Shown here: one piece after another, positions 5,628 through 8,002 of the stretch
How positions within the stretch are numbered: the stretch's first letter is position 1
How the letters are laid out: every line of letters begins with the position of its first letter
NCBI GenBank assembly: GCA_944386395.1
Contig: CALXAZ010000199.1
Coordinates: 1 to 8,002 of the forward strand
DNA from: an uncultured Clostridia bacterium
GTDB lineage: Bacteria > Bacillota > Clostridia > Oscillospirales > JAAYOS01
DNA: 8,002 bases
Direction of reading: 5' to 3'
The notes under the pieces: generated by a model
Told to the model about the DNA's origin: nothing
Seen by the model: the letters and a program-made list of their open reading frames with translations, nothing else
The model's database searches: none
Position numbers and translations under genes: made by a program

Positions 5628-5714
5628 AGAAGCAGGGCTGTGTGATAAAATAAATGTGTACTATCTTCAGAAACAAAAGAAAGAAATATTTATTATAGAA
5701 GAAAGGACTAAAAA

Positions 5715-6584
5715 ATGAGGCGTTTAATATTATTATTTTCACTTTTGCTTGTAGTGCTGTTTTCCGCATGCAGTGCTAATGAAACCACCTCCTCTGCCTC
5801 CGCAACAACAGAAGCGACCACCGAAACGGTCACCCAAGCAACTACCGAAGATATTACGGAATCTACCGAGTCTTTCCCAGTGACAATAGAAGCTAACATA
5901 TATACCAAGGGATATGAGTACAAATATAAAAATAGCATCTCTGGAGAAAAAATAATAGGCACACTGAATGTAGCTATTCCTGAAATGATTTCTCAGGAAT
6001 ATGCCGACAATGCCGAGATGTTTAACCAATATTTTCAAAATCTTGCAGACAAGCTTGCCGAGAGTTTTGATGAAGAGCTTATCGACACTGCCGAAAATGA
6101 ATCTGCCAGCGCTACTGTAGGCGGAGAATGGTATCGGGATCTCAATTATTCCATAGAATATATGGATGACAATATGGTAAGTGTACTTATTACTACTACA
6201 GCGTATAACGGAGGTGCTGCCCATGATAACGTGCAGCTCGAAAGCCTTACATACGATTTTGTTCAGGGTTTCAGGATAGATGGAAGCAATATTTTCTGGA
6301 ATGAGGATCAGACAGAAGCAATAAAAGCTCTCATCATCGAAAAGATGGACGAGAATCCTGATATGTATTATCCAAACTATGCTGACCTTGTAGACAGTAC
6401 TTTTGACAAAAACAATTTTGTATTTACTGAAGATGGTCTCCGCATATTTTTCCAGACCTATGATCTTGCGCCATATGCCGCAGGCATTATAACCTTCGAC
6501 ATCAGTAACGAAGAGCTAAACGAAATATATGGGGAAAACGGGGAATTTGCCGAAAACGGAGAGTACAATGCTGAAAAAGAATGA
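5715..6584 (+). CDS. Lipoprotein with RsiV/PdaC-like DUF4163-DUF3298 ectodomain
   Basis: A 289-aa exported lipoprotein. The signal peptide (MRRLILLFSLLLVV) ends in the lipobox LFSAC, with Cys19 as the lipidated residue. A Thr/Ser/Glu-rich spacer (about 20-55) follows and would hold the folded part away from the membrane. The folded part begins near residue 56 (DUF4163-like, with the typical NGGAAH at 165-170). It continues into a DUF3298-like part, with FVFTEDGLRIFFQTYDLAPYAAG (positions 235-257) as its hallmark. This pair is found in the anti-sigma factor RsiV, which binds lysozyme, and ahead of the peptidoglycan deacetylase PdaC; there is no anti-sigma or deacetylase domain here. A cell-wall or lysozyme-related role is therefore only an inference. 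The start at ATG 5715 has AAAGGA 7 nt before it. The last 17 nt overlap the methyltransferase gene and carry its ribosome binding site. Confidence 0.85.
   Translation: MRRLILLFSLLLVVLFSACSANETTSSASATTEATTETVTQATTEDITESTESFPVTIEANIYTKGYEYKYKNSISGEKIIGTLNVAIPEMISQEYADNAEMFNQYFQNLADKLAESFDEELIDTAENESASATVGGEWYRDLNYSIEYMDDNMVSVLITTTAYNGGAAHDNVQLESLTYDFVQGFRIDGSNIFWNEDQTEAIKALIIEKMDENPDMYYPNYADLVDSTFDKNNFVFTEDGLRIFFQTYDLAPYAAGIITFDISNEELNEIYGENGEFAENGEYNAEKE
6557..6561 (+). promoter_or_regulatory. Ribosome binding site deciding the methyltransferase start
   Basis: CGGAG within the end of the lipoprotein gene lies 6 nt before ATG 6568. This favours that ATG over the upstream in-frame ATG at 6529, which would add 13 residues (MGKTGNLPKTEST) without a comparable site and overlap the lipoprotein gene further. 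Confidence 0.7.
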
Positions 6585-7917
6585 TATCATCAAAACAACA
6601 ATAACTGATTGGAGCTCCGATGGTAACGGTATCTGCCGTATTGATGGTATGGTAGTATTTGTTTCGTCTGGAGTTCCGGGTGATGAATGTCATGTTCGGA
6701 TATTAAAGGTCTCCAAAACGCACGCCTTTGCCAAGATAGAACAGCTTGATATTCCATCAGAGGATCGCATACGTCAAAAATGTAACACATATCCCAAGTG
6801 TGGCGGATGTTCTCTGAGGCATATAAATTATTCTACAGAGCTCAAAATGAAAAAGCAGAAAGTAGCCGATTGTTTACATCGTATTGGAGGGCTCAGCATC
6901 GAGCCCTCTGATGTTCTCCCTTCCCCTATCATAGATGGATACCGTAACAAAGTTATATATCAGGTTTCCGAAAAAAATTCCATTCCTGTCTTTGGATTTT
7001 TTCGCAAAGGTAGCCACGATGTGATCGAAGCAAAACATTGCTTTCTTCAGGATTCCAGAAGTGGAATCGCTGCGCAGGAATTTTGTGATTACGCTCATGA
7101 AAATCATATTCCCATATATAGCAGCAAAGGGAAGGGCATCAGATATATATTTTATCGCTCAACCAGTAGCGGGTATGGTCAACTGGGAATTATTTCTTCT
7201 TCAGGAGATATTGGAAATCGCGACACATTGATCAAAAGACTTAGGAAGAAATGTCCCTGGCTTCTCAGCGTGTTCCTTAACATCAATAACACTCCAGGTA
7301 ATGTTGCTTTGAAGGGTGAACTTATTCCACTATACGGAGACATTTCTCTGACTGATGAGCTTTGTGGATTACAATTTAATATATCTCCTTTTAGCTTTTA
7401 CCAGGTAAATCGAGCTCAAACAGAGCTGTTATACAGGCGCGTTATCGAGCTTGCCTCACTTTCTGGAAAGGAAGAGGTTATCGATCTATATTGCGGAATT
7501 GGCACAATTTCCTTATATGCAGCAAAATATGCTCGTCATGTTACTGGTGTCGAGATTGTTCCCTCTGCCATTGAAAATGCTATGATAAACGCTTCTCAGA
7601 ATGGCATTTCCAACGTCGACTTTATCTGCACTGATGCGGGTAAAGCCGCCTCAAATCTACAAAAAAGCAGGCAAAATATAGACGTATTAATTGTGGATCC
7701 TCCCCGAAAAGGTCTAAGCTCGGAGACTATTCAGGCTATATTGAGTATATCCTCAAAAAAACTGATTTACGTTTCATGCGATCCTGCAACGCTGGCCCGT
7801 GACCTAAAGGAACTTTCTCTTGGTTGTTATTCAGTAGTATCAGCAGAGCCATTTGATATGTTTCCAAGAACTCATCACGTCGAGACAATAGTGTTGCTAC
7901 AAAGAGAAACCTTGTAG
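6568..7917 (+). CDS. 23S rRNA (uracil-5-)-methyltransferase, RumA/RlmD/RlmCD type
   Basis: A 449-aa SAM-dependent enzyme that methylates carbon 5 of uridine in 23S rRNA (the family also includes tRNA-modifying TrmA-like members, so the exact target base is not settled). In order: an N-terminal TRAM RNA-binding domain (about 1-58); a [4Fe-4S] cluster set C72-X5-C78-X2-C81 (CNTYPKCGGC) with the fourth Cys158 in AKHCF; a central RNA-binding domain; and a Rossmann methyltransferase domain with the SAM motif DLYCGIGTISLYAAKY (from 306), VDPPRKGLS (from 376), the catalytic nucleophile Cys404 in VSCDPATLARD, and the general-base Glu439 in THHVET. All key residues are present, so it should be active. 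Its start overlaps the lipoprotein gene by 17 nt, indicating translational coupling. No terminator is visible after it before the window ends. In other Firmicutes the 3' end of rumA-type genes is a known integration target for conjugative elements. Confidence 0.94.
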   Translation: MLKKNDIIKTTITDWSSDGNGICRIDGMVVFVSSGVPGDECHVRILKVSKTHAFAKIEQLDIPSEDRIRQKCNTYPKCGGCSLRHINYSTELKMKKQKVADCLHRIGGLSIEPSDVLPSPIIDGYRNKVIYQVSEKNSIPVFGFFRKGSHDVIEAKHCFLQDSRSGIAAQEFCDYAHENHIPIYSSKGKGIRYIFYRSTSSGYGQLGIISSSGDIGNRDTLIKRLRKKCPWLLSVFLNINNTPGNVALKGELIPLYGDISLTDELCGLQFNISPFSFYQVNRAQTELLYRRVIELASLSGKEEVIDLYCGIGTISLYAAKYARHVTGVEIVPSAIENAMINASQNGISNVDFICTDAGKAASNLQKSRQNIDVLIVDPPRKGLSSETIQAILSISSKKLIYVSCDPATLARDLKELSLGCYSVVSAEPFDMFPRTHHVETIVLLQRETL

Positions 7918-8002
7918 AAATCCTTAGATTTAGGCACTTTTCCCGCCATGTGGTGTTTGACGCAGAGGGTGATAAATTCCGCAATAAGCGTATTGAGGAC
8001 TA
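7875..8002 (-). CDS. Possible C-terminal end of a leftward gene cut by the window edge
   Basis: From the right edge a minus-strand frame stays open for 41 complete codons to the TGA at 7877-7875, overlapping the end of the methyltransferase gene by 43 nt. It reads VLNTLIAEFITLCVKHHMAG and then KVPKSKDFYKVSL, which has a helical, protein-like composition. I cannot assign a family. The same bases are also open on the plus strand in two frames (one gives HVVFDAEGDKFRNKRIED, one MWCLTQRV from ATG 7948), so which frame is coding, if any, cannot be settled here. An overlap with rumA on the opposite strand would be unusual unless this is foreign DNA. Confidence 0.25.
   Translation of the reverse strand, partial: VLNTLIAEFITLCVKHHMAGKVPKSKDFYKVSLCSNTIVST

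Noticed and set aside
5739..6224. 161-aa minus-strand frame opposite the lipoprotein gene
   Set aside because: Shadow of the Thr/Ser-rich and coding sequence of the lipoprotein on the other strand; no ribosome binding site and no family features.

Overview
This window looks like chromosome from an endospore-forming, moderately AT-rich Firmicute of the class Clostridia. The evidence is a recognisable spoIIID, an infC gene with an AUU start behind a terminator-containing leader, AsnA-type asparagine synthetase, and Gram-positive-style ribosome binding sites. I cannot name the genus. Most of it is ordinary core chromosome, and no defence system, CRISPR array, transposase or integrase is visible.

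Layout. Positions 1-5540 are transcribed leftward (minus strand). From right to left they hold: spoIIID (sporulation regulator), with its own long terminator; an AT-rich stretch with a doubtful small reading frame; a translationally coupled pair made of a TVP38/DedA-like membrane protein and a permuted NlpC/P60 (YiiX-like) papain-fold protein, closed by a terminator; asnA, with a strong extended -10 promoter and a leader of about 135 nt that contains an unlisted 27-codon reading frame; a secreted protein of unknown function (514 aa); and infC, with a consensus promoter and an L20-type attenuator leader. The ribosome binding site of the next gene, expected to be rpmI, sits at the left edge. From 5715 the rightward (plus) strand carries a lipoprotein with an RsiV/PdaC-like DUF4163-DUF3298 ectodomain, overlapping by 17 nt an RNA 5-methyluridine methyltransferase of the RumA/RlmD type. 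The right edge cuts into an unresolved region where frames on both strands are open.

How the genes work together. Several pairs appear coupled in translation: the TVP38-like and YiiX-like genes share TTGA, and the lipoprotein and methyltransferase overlap. infC belongs to the standard infC-rpmI-rplT translation operon. spoIIID and the lipoprotein gene are divergent, with a 174-bp shared region that contains a plausible sigma-E promoter for spoIIID and a 14-bp perfect palindrome. The best leads for novelty are the small open frame in the asnA leader, the uncharacterised secreted protein, the possible small-protein remnant after spoIIID, and the unresolved junction beyond the methyltransferase gene.
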